Below, piece after piece: positions 63,058 through 64,000 of a stretch of 64,000 nucleotides of DNA (position 1 is its first letter; each line of letters starts with the position of its first letter). This stretch comes from Serendipita indica DSM 11827 (Eukaryota > Basidiomycota > Agaricomycetes > Sebacinales > Serendipitaceae), in the NCBI GenBank assembly GCA_910890315.1, contig CAJVGD010000012.1, positions 124,001-188,000 of the forward strand, in the 5' to 3' direction. Position numbers and translations under genes: made by a program. Under the pieces are notes generated by a model, which worked only from the letters and a program-made list of their open reading frames with translations, did not search any database and was not told the origin of the DNA.

Positions 63058-64000
63058 GGCAAGATAACGAGGGTGATGGGCGAGAGCAAGTCTGGATGTT
63101 TGGTTTTAGAACGTCTGGCGCCTCTGAATCTAATCCCGGGTTACTAGCGCGGACGGTGACGGGCAGCAGATGGTCAGCAATGCTTTATAACGAATAAACA
63201 GCAGCCTTTGAGTAAAATCCCTTACAAATGTTGAACAGAGCGGCCGGACAAGGTTCCACCACAGCGTCAGGCGTCCACGCTGCAACCAGCTCACTACTGT
63301 TATTCTCGTAGATTATGTTCTCCGAATACTCTTTGCCGTCTTGCAGCTCTGGCCAAACTGTGGTCGAGAACTTCGCGCTTGCCACCGACACCCATTTTCT
63401 TTTTGCATCGCTTCAACGGTTTACTAGTCGCTACCAAACCAGAATATGGCTTGATAATAACCAAGACAAACTACTCAAGGCTGCTCCTCCACTACATCCC
63501 ACACCACGAACATCGAAACCCAGGCTGACGAAAGAATGGACGATATACGCGTAGAAAACGATTGAAGCACCCTCCTTAACTCTTTTTACGATGTTTTTAC
63601 TCCTTTTCACTCTTCCTACGCGTCGCATCAGCCAGCTTCCTATCAACTCTGCCAAACCGACAATCTCATTAGTGACAACTAGACATCGTACAAGTCTTGA
63701 AATGCACCAAAACCCACATTTCATTGCCTATTTGTGCTTTTCACTGTCCGCAAGACGAGACTGACTCGACCCCCATCCTGGCCCGTTCTCTTTGGTCACA
63801 TTGTTTGCGTCTAATATTCATGTTTAAACTGTCCAATATCGAGCTTGTCGGAGGCTGGGGTTGACTCGCGTGACTGCAGGCGGGATTGACCAAACTATGG
63901 GGCGAATATCTCATGATCGAAATCAACATCCAGCGACAAGCGCGTTCTGGGGCCACGATCGCTTCGAAGGCATAGTACTCGTTATCCTCCAAGCTGCCGT
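63058..64000. other. Right edge, no supported gene
   Basis: This stretch of 943 bp includes the ligase 5' flank. On the minus strand an open frame runs in from the edge (GSLEDNEYYAFEAIVAPERA at 63940-63999) and looks protein-like for its first 20 residues, so it may be the 3' end of a gene beyond the window. The rest of that frame (to 63741) is low in conservation signs. Nothing else stands out. Confidence 0.3.

Noticed and set aside
63185-63391. A 68-codon minus-strand frame (VASAKFSTTVWPELQDG)
   Set aside because: It starts at GTG, has no family match I can see and no intron-joined continuation.

Overview
This window is nuclear DNA from a filamentous fungus, most likely a basidiomycete of the Agaricomycetes. 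A Rhizoctonia/Ceratobasidiaceae-type genome would fit, but nothing here proves the genus. Genes are dense, lie on both strands, and are cut by many short introns of about 45-60 bp. The conserved set (beta-tubulin, Cdc12 septin, Prp43, Mago nashi, eS28, glycogen synthase, Prm1, TFIIH Ssl1) is fungal. Fungal NLR-type proteins with highly repeated TPR arrays and tandem flavin monooxygenases are typical of large mushroom-clade genomes. I see no LTR elements, no CRISPR array and no tRNA or rRNA gene.

Layout. 1-2.2 kb: 3' end of glycogen synthase, convergent with a complete mago nashi gene that contains a 6-nt microexon. 2.4-7.4 kb: three tandem paralogous FAD monooxygenases with related upstream regions. 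7.4-21.8 kb: housekeeping block with Ptc7-type mitochondrial PP2C, a p24 cargo receptor, Mdm31/32, a TCP11-like protein, Dcc1, Ssl1 and Prm1. 22-29.8 kb: GT61-like glycosyltransferase, a P-loop kinase-like protein, two tandem ADP-ribosylglycohydrolases and a large conserved fungal protein of unknown function. 29.9-38.5 kb: TMEM19-type membrane protein, Prp43, a coiled-coil protein, an orphan 540-residue-class protein and the Cdc12 septin. 38.7-44.8 kb: ornithine carbamoyltransferase, ribosomal protein eS28, an NDUFA9/Coq11-like SDR, a GFO/IDH oxidoreductase and an EamA transporter.

45-57.6 kb is the accessory part. It holds an NLR-like gene (alpha/beta-hydrolase-like domain, NB-ARC, TPR array of near-identical 126-bp units), a chimeric gene that joins the N-terminus of an Smr-type protein to the same TPR units, a UDP-galactopyranose mutase, and a decayed second NLR copy. 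A roughly 50-bp flank repeat brackets the first NLR and the chimera. 57.8-63 kb returns to core genes: a DUF2470 membrane protein, beta-tubulin and an RBR ubiquitin ligase. The last 0.9 kb has no gene I can support well.

The most notable points are the mago microexon, the Smr-TPR chimera, the homogenised but frame-shifted TPR array beside a decayed sister copy, the apparent loss of the nucleophile serine in the NLR hydrolase-like domain, and the triplicated monooxygenases with shared CCG/CGG motifs and an orphan promoter copy.
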